Assembly (NCBI RefSeq): GCF_011752625.1 | Contig: NZ_VWXD01000005.1 | Span: forward strand, 124,001-188,000 | Reading direction: 5' to 3' | DNA length: 64,000 nucleotides | Source: Candidatus Pantoea formicae | Lineage (GTDB): Bacteria > Pseudomonadota > Gammaproteobacteria > Enterobacterales > Enterobacteriaceae | Part shown: one piece after another, positions 1 through 7,813 of the stretch | Layout: every line of letters starts with the position of its first letter | How positions within the stretch are numbered: position 1 is the stretch's first letter | Made by a program: the position numbers and the translations under genes | The notes under the pieces: generated by a model | What the model saw: the letters and a program-made list of their open reading frames with translations, nothing else | Database searches by the model: none | What the model was told of the DNA's origin: nothing

Positions 1-470
<470 letters not shown>

Positions 471-471
471 T

Positions 472-690
472 GTGGATAAACACCAGCTGGTTGAAATCGC
501 TAACACGGCGATGCCGTTTGGCAAGTATAAGGGTCGCATGCTCATTGATTTACCCGAAGAGTACTTGCTGTGGTTTGCGCGTAAAAACGAATTTCCTGCC
601 GGCAAGTTAGGCGACCTGATGCAGCTGACATTGGCGATCAAAATAGAAGGGTTGCAAGGGTTAGTCACCCCCCTTAAACGCAGCGAATAA
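472..690 (+). CDS. ypeB: DUF3820 family protein YpeB
   Basis: A 72-residue protein of the DUF3820 family; the biochemical role is not established. Motifs typical of the family are MPFGKYKG near residue 14 and LPEEYLLWFARK. The start is GTG at 472, 2 nt after the ligA stop, so expression probably depends on the ligA transcript. An out-of-frame ATG overlaps this position but leads to a different frame. A strong hairpin terminator follows immediately. Confidence 0.9.
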   Translation: MDKHQLVEIANTAMPFGKYKGRMLIDLPEEYLLWFARKNEFPAGKLGDLMQLTLAIKIEGLQGLVTPLKRSE

Positions 691-722
691 CAAAACGGCC
701 CGCATTTGCGGGCCGTTTTGTT
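691..722. terminator. Bidirectional terminator between ypeB and yfeH
   Basis: A GC-rich hairpin (ACGGCCCGCA / TGCGGGCCGT arms around a 2-nt core) is flanked by CAAAA on the left and TTTTGTTT on the right, so it can end both the rightward ligA-ypeB and the leftward yfeH transcripts. Confidence 0.9.
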
Positions 723-1723
723 TAGGATTTCTGTGCTTCGATTTGCTGTTGCGCCAGTCGTTTTTCGTTACCGGCTTTATAGCGCTGGGCAATGAAAGAA
801 CACACCATTAACTGTACCTGATGGAAAATCATTAACGGCAACACGATAATCCCGACGGAAGCGGCGGGGAACAGAATGTTTGCCATGGGAACCCCATTCG
901 CCAGACTCTTCTTGGAACCGCAAAACAGCACCACGATTTCATCGGCACGGCTGAAACCAAACAGACGTGAGGCTCCAAGGTTAATGGCTAAGGCAATAAA
1001 CAGGATTGCCAGGCTGCCAACCAGAATCCACAGCAGCGTATCGATCCCCACGCGATGCCAGATACCATTTACAACCGCTTCACTGAAGGCTGAATAAACC
1101 ACTAGCAAAATTGAGGTCTGGTCAGTTTTACCAATCAAGCTGCGGTGCTTCTCAACCCAGCCTCCAATCCAACGGCGTGACAGGTGCCCAATCACGAACG
1201 GCACCAACAGTTGCAGCATGATTTTACCAATCTGCTCAAGACCATTACTGGGCGCATCGCTGTGTACGTTCATCACCAGGTTCACCAGCAGAGGTGAAAC
1301 AAACACACCCAGCAAGCTCGAAGCGGAAGCCGCGCACACCGCGGCTGCGACGTTACCTCCAGCCATAGAGGTAAAGGCGATAGCGGACTGCACGGTCGCG
1401 GGCAGGATACACAGATAGATAAAGCCGGTGTAAATCTCTGTGCTGACGTTGACCGGGTGCCACCAAACCAGCAGCAGGCCGAGGATCGGGAACACCACGA
1501 AGGTGCTGCACATAATCCACAGATGTAAGCGCCAGTGGCTGCTGCCCGCAATAATCTTCTCACGTGACAGCTTGGCACCGTGCATAAAGAACAGCAGGGC
1601 GATAGCCGCCGTCGTCAGGTATTCAAAGAAATCGACAAACCCACCTTTGGCCGGGATAAAGCTGGCCAGCAGCACGGTAATGATGAGTTTCACCATCATT
1701 GGGTCGAGTCGTAAAAAGCCCAT
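722..1723 (-). CDS. yfeH: Bile acid:sodium symporter-like membrane protein YfeH
   Basis: A 333-residue, very hydrophobic protein with about nine or ten membrane segments, of the SBF-like (bile acid:sodium symporter-like) family. Substrate unknown. The N-terminus MGFLRLDPMMVKLIITVLLAS and the FCGSKKSLANGVPMA segment near residue 268 are typical of YfeH. It is divergent from the LysR gene yfeR, which by position is its likely regulator, as in E. coli. Length matches the family. Confidence 0.9.
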   Translation of the reverse strand: MGFLRLDPMMVKLIITVLLASFIPAKGGFVDFFEYLTTAAIALLFFMHGAKLSREKIIAGSSHWRLHLWIMCSTFVVFPILGLLLVWWHPVNVSTEIYTGFIYLCILPATVQSAIAFTSMAGGNVAAAVCAASASSLLGVFVSPLLVNLVMNVHSDAPSNGLEQIGKIMLQLLVPFVIGHLSRRWIGGWVEKHRSLIGKTDQTSILLVVYSAFSEAVVNGIWHRVGIDTLLWILVGSLAILFIALAINLGASRLFGFSRADEIVVLFCGSKKSLANGVPMANILFPAASVGIIVLPLMIFHQVQLMVCSFIAQRYKAGNEKRLAQQQIEAQKS

Positions 1724-1824
1724 TGTTACAATCCGGTTAAATTAAAAAAATGATGGGGCTGATTGTGCGCTACTCGGGTTTAGAAATAAAATTGATTTAT
1801 TGCATTAATCTATGAGTAATATCG

Positions 1825-2745
1825 ATGAATTACAGCTTACGTCAGTTACGCACCTTTGTGGCCGTGGCGCAGCAGGGCAGTTTCAGCCAAGCGGGGCAGG
1901 CAATAGGTCTTAGTCAGTCAGCGGTGAGCCACAGTATCAAAGAACTTGAGGCTGAAATGGGCGTGCGATTGCTTGACCGCACCACGCGAGAAGTGATTCT
2001 GACCGAAGCGGGACATCAGTTGGCTACGCGGCTGGAACGTCTACTGGAAGAATTGAATACCACGATTCTGGATGTGCGCAGCTACGGCGAACAGCGCAGC
2101 GGGACAGTTAGGGTTGCTGCCAGCCAGACGCCTTCCGCTAATCTGATGCCGCAATGTCTGGCGAGCAGCCAACAGCGCTATCCCGATATCCGGGTGATTC
2201 TGCAAGACCGCGCACAACAGTCAGTGTTGCAGAGTGTACGCAATGCCGAAGTTGATTTTGGTATTGTCATAGGACCGCTGGCAGATGCTGATTTTGATTA
2301 CGAAGCGATTTTGGAGGAGCCGTTTTTGCTGTTGTGCCATGAGGATGACGAATTGGCGCAGGTTGAGCAGGCAAAGTGGACGATGTTAGCAGGACGTAAT
2401 CTGGTGCTGCAGGATTATGCATCAGGTAGCCGTTTGCTGGTCGATGCGGCATTGCAGCAGTTGGCCATTAACGTGCAGGTGGTGCAGGAGATTGGTCATC
2501 CGGCCACGCTGTTTCCGATGGTGGAAGCGGGAATCGGCATTAGTGTTCTGCCAGCACTGGCGTTACCACTGCCATCTGGACGAAAACTGCGGGTACGCCG
2601 ACTCTATCCTGAGATCAATCGCAACCTGATGCTGATTAAACGCAAAAATCGCTCACTGACTCCCGCCGCCGAAGCGATCTGGCAAGAAGTGCGTCAGCAG
2701 GCAAGCCTGCTGACGCAACAACGCGTACTTAAACCCGCGTTTTAA
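1825..2745 (+). CDS. yfeR: LysR-family regulator YfeR
   Basis: A 306-residue LysR-type transcriptional regulator. The N-terminal winged HTH (residues 1-60: [20 protein letters not shown], then [14 protein letters not shown]) is followed by a substrate-binding domain. It is divergent from yfeH across about 100 bp, the classical arrangement for a LysR regulator and its target. Its stop overlaps by 4 nt the stop of the convergent gene behind it. Effector unknown. Confidence 0.9.
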   Translation: MNYSLRQLRTFVAVAQQGSFSQAGQAIGLSQSAVSHSIKELEAEMGVRLLDRTTREVILTEAGHQLATRLERLLEELNTTILDVRSYGEQRSGTVRVAASQTPSANLMPQCLASSQQRYPDIRVILQDRAQQSVLQSVRNAEVDFGIVIGPLADADFDYEAILEEPFLLLCHEDDELAQVEQAKWTMLAGRNLVLQDYASGSRLLVDAALQQLAINVQVVQEIGHPATLFPMVEAGIGISVLPALALPLPSGRKLRVRRLYPEINRNLMLIKRKNRSLTPAAEAIWQEVRQQASLLTQQRVLKPAF

Positions 2746-3092
2746 ACATAAACGTTGATTTGATTGGTATCAGTAGGACGGTTAATGCCATCGGCTTTCT
2801 GAGCGCTGGTCGCACTTGCAGTAGTCGGTTGCTGGGCTTCCTGCTTCTGCTGTGCCTTTTCAGCCGCCTGCTGCTCGATTTGTGCAATCTGCGCTTCAAT
2901 CATCTGAATCTGTGACTCCAACATCTGCTCCTGTTCAGATTTTTGCTCATCTGTCAGGGTATCGTCGTTGGAAAGATCTTTGACTTGCTGGGTCAGGCTT
3001 TGAATCTGTTTATTCAGGCTGGCAATTTGTGACGTTGAACCGCCACCGCTGCTCGCCGTACTGATACTGCTAACACTTGAGATAGTAGACAT
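2742..3092 (-). CDS. FlxA-like coiled-coil protein
   Basis: A 116-residue protein. The start at 3092 is chosen because AAGGAGA lies just upstream and the protein then begins [12 protein letters not shown]; a longer frame to 3155 lacks a ribosome site. After a Ser/Thr/Gly-rich N-terminus comes a long Gln/Glu/Lys-rich helix (about residues 25-85: [19 protein letters not shown], then [21 protein letters not shown]) that should form a coiled coil, as in FlxA-like proteins. No signal peptide or membrane segment. Function unknown; family assignment rests on composition and architecture. Confidence 0.75.
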   Translation of the reverse strand: MSTISSVSSISTASSGGGSTSQIASLNKQIQSLTQQVKDLSNDDTLTDEQKSEQEQMLESQIQMIEAQIAQIEQQAAEKAQQKQEAQQPTTASATSAQKADGINRPTDTNQINVYV

Positions 3093-3210
3093 GGTTTTCT
3101 CCTTGCAATAGACCATTATCGTTATCGGCAAGGGGATAAAACGGCTTGAGCACACAAAACGTTAAGTGATTGAAAAGGTTTTGTCAGGATGGTGGCGAAT
3201 CACAGAAAGC

Positions 3211-3235
3211 AAAAAGGCGCCTTTAGGGCGCCTTT
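3211..3235 (-). terminator. Distal terminator of the Val/Lys tRNA operon
   Basis: On the minus strand AAGGCGCCC-TAAA-GGCGCC is followed by five T. It is the third and last of three successive terminators behind tRNA-Lys. Confidence 0.8.
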
Positions 3236-3241
3236 CCACAT

Positions 3242-3375
3242 TGGTGGGTCGTGCAGGATATGCCTCGGCCCATCCGGGGCCTCGCCCTACGGCTGATGCG
3301 ACAGGTTCTCATCCTGCACATCAAGCATCAGCGCACAGAAACAAAAAAAGCGCCTATAGGCGCTTTTCTCTGAAT
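3242..3375 (-). ncRNA. rtT-like RNA repeat, distal truncated copy
   Basis: This second repeat behind tRNA-Lys ends (minus strand) with a perfect 18-nt copy of the tRNA-Lys 3' end including CCA (3242-3259), preceded by the block GTAGGGCGAGGCCCCGGATG that is shared with the first repeat. It lacks about 45 nt in the middle relative to the proximal copy. It matches the plan of rtT repeats of the E. coli tyrT operon, which have a similar period and carry about 19 nt of tRNA 3' end. Identification as rtT is from recalled architecture. Confidence 0.6.
3343..3363 (-). terminator. Terminator inside the rtT-like array, copy 2
   Basis: Minus strand GCGCC-TATA-GGCGC followed by seven T; identical in stem and loop to the terminator directly behind tRNA-Lys, so it was duplicated together with the repeat. 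Confidence 0.8.
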
Positions 3376-3554
3376 TGGTGGGTCGTGCAGGATATGCCTC
3401 GGCCCATCCGGGGCCTCGCCCTACGGGTGATGCTGTCGCATCAGCCTGAATCGTTCCTGACGATTCAGTCGAACCTGCGGCAGGTTCTCATCCTGCACAT
3501 CAAGCATCAGCGCACAGAAACGAAAAAAGCGCCTATAGGCGCTTTTCTCTGAAT
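3376..3554 (-). ncRNA. rtT-like RNA repeat, proximal full-length copy
   Basis: The 179-nt unit begins right behind tRNA-Lys and ends with an 18-nt copy of the tRNA-Lys 3' end (3376-3393). Inside are a terminator, a TGATGCTTGATGTGCAGGAT segment, inverted pairs around CCTGCCGCAGG, and the block GTAGGGCGAGGCCCCGGATG. The 179-nt spacing to the true tRNA end is close to the period recalled for E. coli tyrT rtT repeats. rtT has been proposed to be a stable by-product linked to the stringent response; that role is not shown here. Confidence 0.65.
3523..3542 (-). terminator. Terminator directly behind tRNA-Lys
   Basis: Minus strand GCGCC-TATA-GGCGC followed by six T, about 13 nt after the tRNA CCA end. 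Confidence 0.85.
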
Positions 3555-3630
3555 TGGTGGGTCGTGCAGGATTCGAACCTGCGACCAATTGATTAAAAGT
3601 CAACTGCTCTACCAACTGAGCTAACGACCC
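3555..3630 (-). tRNA. lysV: tRNA-Lys(UUU)
   Basis: A 76-nt cloverleaf with encoded CCA. The anticodon loop reads CTTTTAA (anticodon TTT), the T-loop GTTCGAATC is intact, and the acceptor GGGTCGT pairs with ACGACCC. Last gene of a four-tRNA leftward operon with three tRNA-Val, as in the E. coli valUXY-lysV operon beside gltX. Confidence 0.97.
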
Positions 3631-3634
3631 GAAG

Positions 3635-3710
3635 TGGTGGGCGATGACGGGCTCGAACCGCCGACCCCCTCCGTGTAAAGGAGATGCTCTACCAACTGAG
3701 CTAATCGCCC
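3635..3710 (-). tRNA. valY: tRNA-Val(UAC), third copy of the operon
   Basis: A 76-nt cloverleaf with CCA; acceptor GGGCGAT/ATCGCCC and anticodon TAC in CTTTACACG. It lies only 4 nt upstream of tRNA-Lys, implying one processed precursor. Confidence 0.96.
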
Positions 3711-3751
3711 ACTTCGGAACTGCTTAACAAGAGTGTCATCTGACTAAGATA

Positions 3752-3827
3752 TGGTGGGCGATGACGGGCTCGAACCGCCGACCCCCTCCGTGTAAAGGAG
3801 ATGCTCTACCAACTGAGCTAATCGCCC
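3752..3827 (-). tRNA. valX: tRNA-Val(UAC), second copy
   Basis: Identical in sequence to the third copy, with a 41-nt spacer to it. CCA encoded; anticodon TAC. Confidence 0.96.
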
Positions 3828-3864
3828 ATATCTTACTCTTGCACACTGCGGACCACTTTAAGAG

Positions 3865-3940
3865 TGGTGGGTGATGACGGGCTCGAACCGCCGACCCCCT
3901 CCGTGTAAAGGAGATGCTCTACCAACTGAGCTAATCACCC
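3865..3940 (-). tRNA. valU: tRNA-Val(UAC), first copy
   Basis: Same as the other two Val copies except for a compensated acceptor pair: GGGTGAT with ATCACCC instead of GGGCGAT with ATCGCCC. First gene after the operon promoter. Confidence 0.96.
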
Positions 3941-3957
3941 CCGCTGTGTGGAGTCGC

Positions 3958-3985
3958 ATTATAGGGATCCTTCGAAGTGAGTCAA
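3958..3985 (-). promoter_or_regulatory. Promoter of the Val/Lys tRNA operon
   Basis: Minus strand TTGACT (-35), 16-bp spacer, TATAAT (-10), followed by the GC-rich discriminator GCGACTCC typical of stringently controlled stable-RNA promoters. It sits 18 bp before the first tRNA-Val. Confidence 0.85.
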
Positions 3986-4108
3986 CGCTTTTTAAAACAT
4001 AAATGTTTGTTCGCTTTAAATTTAGGCGTTATGTCGCGCTTTTAGCCAATGTGCTGGTTTTATTAGCAGAAAAACGCAGTTGAATAAGCGATGCCCCCGC
4101 GACAGTCA

Positions 4109-4136
4109 TTGAGGAAAGCGTCTCACCTGCTAGAAT
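4109..4136 (+). promoter_or_regulatory. Candidate gltX promoter
   Basis: TTGAGG, 16-bp spacer, TAGAAT, about 78 bp upstream of the gltX start and divergent from the tRNA promoter. Motif match only. Confidence 0.5.
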
Positions 4137-4213
4137 ATGCGCACTGTTTTTTCGCGTTAACCCGTTTTTTTGTCATCCAGATAAAGAAACCTGCGCATCT
4201 AAGGCAATGCTGA

Positions 4214-5635
4214 ATGAAAATCAAAACTCGCTTCGCACCCAGCCCCACTGGTTATCTGCACGTGGGCGGTGCTCGTACTGCACTTTATTCCTGGCTTTAT
4301 GCTCGCCATAACAAGGGCGAATTCGTTCTGCGTATCGAAGATACCGATCTGGAACGTTCAACGCCGGAAGCTATTGAAGCCATCATGGATGGGATGAACT
4401 GGCTCAACCTGCAGTGGGATGAGGGCCCGTACTACCAGACCAAGCGTTTTGATCGTTACAACGCGGTCATCGATGAAATGGTGGAAGCGGGTACTGCCTA
4501 TAAATGTTATTGCTCTAAAGAGCGTTTAGAGGCCCTGCGTGAAGAGCAAATGGCAAAAGGCGAGAAGCCGCGTTATGACGGCCGCTGCCGTGACAGCCAC
4601 GAGCATCATGCAGCCGATGAACCTTGTGTGGTGCGTTTCCGCAACCCACAAGAAGGCTCGGTGATTTTTGATGACCAGATCCGTGGCCCGATTGAGTTCA
4701 GCAACCAGGAACTGGATGATCTGATCATCCGCCGCACCGATGGTTCACCAACCTACAACTTCTGTGTGGTGGTGGATGACTGGGATATGGGGATTACGCA
4801 CGTAATCCGTGGTGAAGACCATATCAACAACACGCCGCGTCAGATCAACATCCTTAAAGCGATCGGCGCAGAAGTGCCAACCTATGCGCATGTTTCGATG
4901 ATCCTGGGTGATGACAGCAAGAAACTGTCGAAGCGTCATGGCGCCGTAGGTGTGATGCAGTATCGTGATGACGGCTATTTGCCGGAAGCGCTACTCAACT
5001 ATCTGGTTCGTTTGGGCTGGTCACATGGCGATCAGGAAATCTTCAGCGTGCCTGAGATGGCAGAACTGTTTACCCTGGATGCGGTCAGCAAATCTGCCAG
5101 TGCTTTCAACACCGAAAAACTGCAGTGGTTGAATCACCATTACATCAACACGCTGCCACCAGAGTATGTGGCTACGCAGCTGCAGTGGCACATTGAACAG
5201 CAAAACATTGATACGCGTACCGGCCCGGAACTGGCGAAGCTGGTCACGCTGCTGGGCGAGCGCTGCAAAACGCTGGTAGAGATCGCGGCGTCTTGTCGTT
5301 ACTTCTATGAAGAATTTGACGCCTTTGATGCTGACGCGGCGAAGAAACATCTGCGCCCTGTTGCACGCCAGCCGCTGGAAGTGGTGCGTGACAAACTGGC
5401 TGCGCTGAGCGACAGCGAGTGGAATGCGGAAAATGTCCACAACGCGATTCAGGGCGCAGCTGATGCGCTCGAGTTGGGTATGGGCAAAGTGGGCATGCCA
5501 CTGCGCGTAGCGGTGACCGGTGCAGGCCAGTCTCCGGCACTGGATGTGACTGTAGAAGCGATTGGTCGCAGCCGTAGCGTCGCGCGTATTGAAAAAGCGC
5601 TGGCGTTCATTGCTGAGCGTGAAGCCCAGGCATAA
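4214..5635 (+). CDS. gltX: Glutamyl-tRNA synthetase GltX
   Basis: A 473-residue class I aminoacyl-tRNA synthetase that charges tRNA-Glu in the cytoplasm. The N-terminus [20 protein letters not shown] carries the HIGH-type motif (HVGG), and KKLSKRHGA near residue 237 is the KMSKS loop. [15 protein letters not shown] near residue 98 lies in the inserted stem-contact region. Length and start match E. coli GltX, and the divergent tRNA operon next to it is the E. coli arrangement. Confidence 0.98.
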   Translation: MKIKTRFAPSPTGYLHVGGARTALYSWLYARHNKGEFVLRIEDTDLERSTPEAIEAIMDGMNWLNLQWDEGPYYQTKRFDRYNAVIDEMVEAGTAYKCYCSKERLEALREEQMAKGEKPRYDGRCRDSHEHHAADEPCVVRFRNPQEGSVIFDDQIRGPIEFSNQELDDLIIRRTDGSPTYNFCVVVDDWDMGITHVIRGEDHINNTPRQINILKAIGAEVPTYAHVSMILGDDSKKLSKRHGAVGVMQYRDDGYLPEALLNYLVRLGWSHGDQEIFSVPEMAELFTLDAVSKSASAFNTEKLQWLNHHYINTLPPEYVATQLQWHIEQQNIDTRTGPELAKLVTLLGERCKTLVEIAASCRYFYEEFDAFDADAAKKHLRPVARQPLEVVRDKLAALSDSEWNAENVHNAIQGAADALELGMGKVGMPLRVAVTGAGQSPALDVTVEAIGRSRSVARIEKALAFIAEREAQA

Positions 5636-5685
5636 TTGAACCCGCGGCAGCTGACGAGGCTGCCGCTGCAATTATCGCGGGCATT

Positions 5686-5720
5686 AAAAAAGCCGGGAGC
5701 AATCTGCACCCGGCTTTTTT
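5686..5720. terminator. Bidirectional terminator between gltX and yfeC
   Basis: Hairpin AGCCGGG / CCCGGCT with an 11-nt loop, flanked by five to six A on the left and seven T on the right; it serves both convergent genes. Confidence 0.9.
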
Positions 5721-6073
5721 TATTCTTCTTTTATTCCCAGCCGTTCCAGTACGCCACTTATCCCTTCTCGCAGCAATAAAGCAGCCAATTGATCTTGCTC
5801 GGCTGCTGTCATTTGCTGGACAGAATTTATTAATAACGCAGGCAACGTATTTTGTTGAGCACCGTAATGGGCCGCCGGTTCGGTCGCGTGGCGGGTTGAC
5901 TGAACAAAGCTTTTTACGCGCTCATCAATATGAATCAACCGCGCTTTACCACCCTGTACGCCGGGCTTGGGCGTGGTTGTCCAGTTTTCGCGCTTGATCC
6001 ACTTATTCACCGTTTGCCGACTGTAGCCCGTTTCCAGCGCGAGCTCCTCGGGAGTGAGCCATTCCTTTTTCAC
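5720..6073 (-). CDS. yfeC: HTH protein YfeC (DUF1323)
   Basis: A 117-residue putative DNA-binding protein. The N-terminal 30 residues (KKEWLTPEELALETGYSRQT, then VNKWIKRENW) form an HTH of the type found in Mu-repressor/transposase-like proteins; the C-terminal half (MTAAEQDQLAALLLREGIS, then GVLERLGIKEE) is a helical tail. E. coli has two tandem paralogues, yfeC and yfeD, next to gltX; only one is present here. Target unknown. Confidence 0.85.
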   Translation of the reverse strand: MKKEWLTPEELALETGYSRQTVNKWIKRENWTTTPKPGVQGGKARLIHIDERVKSFVQSTRHATEPAAHYGAQQNTLPALLINSVQQMTAAEQDQLAALLLREGISGVLERLGIKEE

Positions 6074-6146
6074 GATGCTTTCCCTGTTAAATACATTAGC
6101 TGTACATATTACAACAAAACGTAACGGGGAGAAGTCACCAGGCAGG

Positions 6147-6177
6147 AAAATGCCTTCTGTCAGATGACAAAAGGCAT
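6147..6177 (-). terminator. Terminator of the formate/nitrite-type channel gene
   Basis: Minus strand ATGCCTT / AAGGCAT arms around a 14-nt loop, followed by TTTT; it lies 8 nt after the stop of the channel gene. Confidence 0.7.
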
Positions 6178-6184
6178 AATTCGA

Positions 6185-6973
6185 TTATTGCGCTTCGCTG
6201 ACGGAAGGCTGTTCAGGTCGGAAAGCGAGGAAATAGGTGAGGCCAACAAAAATTGCACCACCGACACCGTTACCAAGGAACACGGCAATCACGTTTGGTA
6301 CAAATTCTGCCCAGCTCATTTGGCCAGCAAAAATGGCAGCAGGCACAATGAACATGTTGGCGATAACGTGCTGGAAGCCAATGGCGACGAAAGCCATCAC
6401 CGGGAACCACATACCAAAGATTTTGCCAACCATATCCTTGCTGGCAAAGGCTAACCAGACTGCCAGGCACACCAGCCAGTTGCAGCCAATACCCGAGATA
6501 AAGGCATGCAGGAAATCAGCATTCACTTTGGCATGAGCGATGGCCACGGTTTTCTTCAAATAGTCACCTTCTGTCATGCCGAGCATATGACCAAAGAACC
6601 AGGCGACGGCAACGCTACCCATAAAGTTGGCGATGGTGACCCAAAACCAGTTACGTAAGACGCTGAACCCGCTAATGCGGCGCGCGAACCAGGCAATCGG
6701 CAACGTCATCATATTACCGGTCAGTAACTCACCACCGGCTAAGACAGTCAGGATCAGACCGACCGGGAACACCGCAGCGCCGAGGAAGCCGGCAAAGGAG
6801 CCCCATTCTGCAGGCAGTTGGTTGATGACATGCAGGTCAAGCAGGAAGCCCGTTGCGATAAACGCACCGGCCATAAAGCCAAGAATCAACAAGGTAGAAA
6901 CAGGCAAACGGCTTTTAGCCACGCCTGATTGAATCGCCAGTTGGGCGATCTCTTTCGGTGTTTGCAGCGACAT
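6185..6973 (-). CDS. Formate/nitrite transporter (FNT) family channel
   Basis: A 262-residue inner-membrane protein with six predicted membrane segments, of the FocA/NirC family of pentameric channels for formate, nitrite or related anions. Family marks seen are LAGGELLTGNMM (about residue 79), GIGCNWLVCLAVWLA (about 161) and GFQHVIANMF (about 199), the last containing the conserved pore histidine. No pflB or nir genes are adjacent, so the substrate cannot be told from context. A second, more distant FNT member (yfdC) lies at 36.0 kb. Confidence 0.85.
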   Translation of the reverse strand: MSLQTPKEIAQLAIQSGVAKSRLPVSTLLILGFMAGAFIATGFLLDLHVINQLPAEWGSFAGFLGAAVFPVGLILTVLAGGELLTGNMMTLPIAWFARRISGFSVLRNWFWVTIANFMGSVAVAWFFGHMLGMTEGDYLKKTVAIAHAKVNADFLHAFISGIGCNWLVCLAVWLAFASKDMVGKIFGMWFPVMAFVAIGFQHVIANMFIVPAAIFAGQMSWAEFVPNVIAVFLGNGVGGAIFVGLTYFLAFRPEQPSVSEAQ

Positions 6974-7012
6974 AGTTCACTTTTCTTTTGTTTAACAAGG
7001 GGAAATTGCTGG

Positions 7013-7049
7013 CCGATCAAAGAGAGATAAACCCTGGGCGGTTGATCGG
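7013..7049. other. Inverted repeat in the FNT gene leader
   Basis: CCGATCAA (7013-7020) and TTGATCGG (7042-7049) are perfect 8-bp inverted arms about 40 bp upstream of the channel gene start. They could be an operator or an RNA stem in the leader; nothing else identifies it. Confidence 0.35.
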
Positions 7050-7251
7050 TTAATTAGCGCGCTAAGTTTTACACGCACCTGTAACGAACACAAGATTATT
7101 CCTAACATCTTTAACCGTGATTTAACCTTGGTTGCAGGGCGTTATAGGCGAAAAGACGTTAACGAAATGCGCAATTTCGTTGAAAAAAAAGCCATTATGG
7201 TAAGGCGTTGCCGCCTTTTTCAGCGATCGCACACAGAACAAGAATTTGACG

Positions 7252-7280
7252 TTGACACTCAAGAAGCGGTTTCATATTAT
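7252..7280 (+). promoter_or_regulatory. Promoter of the tRNA-Ala pair
   Basis: TTGACA, 17-bp spacer, TATTAT, then a GC-rich discriminator (GCCGTCCGTCG), 38 bp before the first tRNA-Ala. A near-consensus stable-RNA promoter. Confidence 0.85.
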
Positions 7281-7317
7281 GCCGTCCGTCGAGTTCAATC
7301 GGCAGTTTTTCGGTGCT

Positions 7318-7393
<76 letters not shown>

Positions 7394-7433
7394 AATCGTT
7401 TCTAACGATGCACTGAAAAAGATTTCCAGATGT

Positions 7434-7509
<76 letters not shown>

Positions 7510-7515
7510 AATCTC

Positions 7516-7530
7516 TGTTCATCCTGAACA
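7516..7530 (+). terminator. Weak terminator behind the tRNA-Ala pair
   Basis: TGTTCA-TCC-TGAACA hairpin followed by ATTTCT, 6 nt after the second tRNA. Short stem and poor T-tract. Confidence 0.45.
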
Positions 7531-7573
7531 ATTTCTAAACCTAATCCCTTTCAGATATCCATCATTACGTACT

Positions 7574-7718
7574 TGATTGTGCAATCAATTTCGCTAACTT
7601 CTTGTATTTCATGGTAATTTCCGCAGCATCACGTGCCTGATTGCGCGATGGCTCACTTCGCTAGCGTTGCTTGTATGCGACTATGCTCTCCACTGTATCC
7701 GGCAGCTGAATGCGCGAT
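7574..7718. repeat. Three diverged copies of a 64-69 bp repeat
   Basis: TGATTGTGCAAT (7574), TGATTGCGCGAT (7638) and TGAATGCGCGAT (7707) recur at intervals of 64 and 69 bp, the first two being followed by similar TCGCTA...CTTGTAT text. The 304-bp gap from 7510 to 7813 holds only these repeats and the inverted repeat behind them; I see no gene in it. Confidence 0.4.
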
Positions 7719-7723
7719 AAATC

Positions 7724-7788
7724 GCACCGCTACTGCGCCCTACGCACTGAGATTTTTCCATCTCAATGGCGCAGTCTTGTAGCGGTGC
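7724..7788. repeat. Nested inverted repeat
   Basis: Outer arms GCACCGCTAC / GTAGCGGTGC, middle arms TGCGCC / GGCGCA and an inner hairpin TGAGAT / ATCTCA form one long stem with a few bulges. It lies 25 bp past the end of the rhodanese gene, without a T-tract, so it is more likely a dispersed palindromic element than a simple terminator. Confidence 0.55.
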
Positions 7789-7813
7789 TATGTATTGTGC
7801 AAAGTGTTAGCGA

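Noticed and set aside
3166..3552. A 128-codon open frame with internal repeats behind the tRNA operon.
   Set aside because: It is antisense to the rtT-like repeats; the repetition in the protein only mirrors the DNA repeats.
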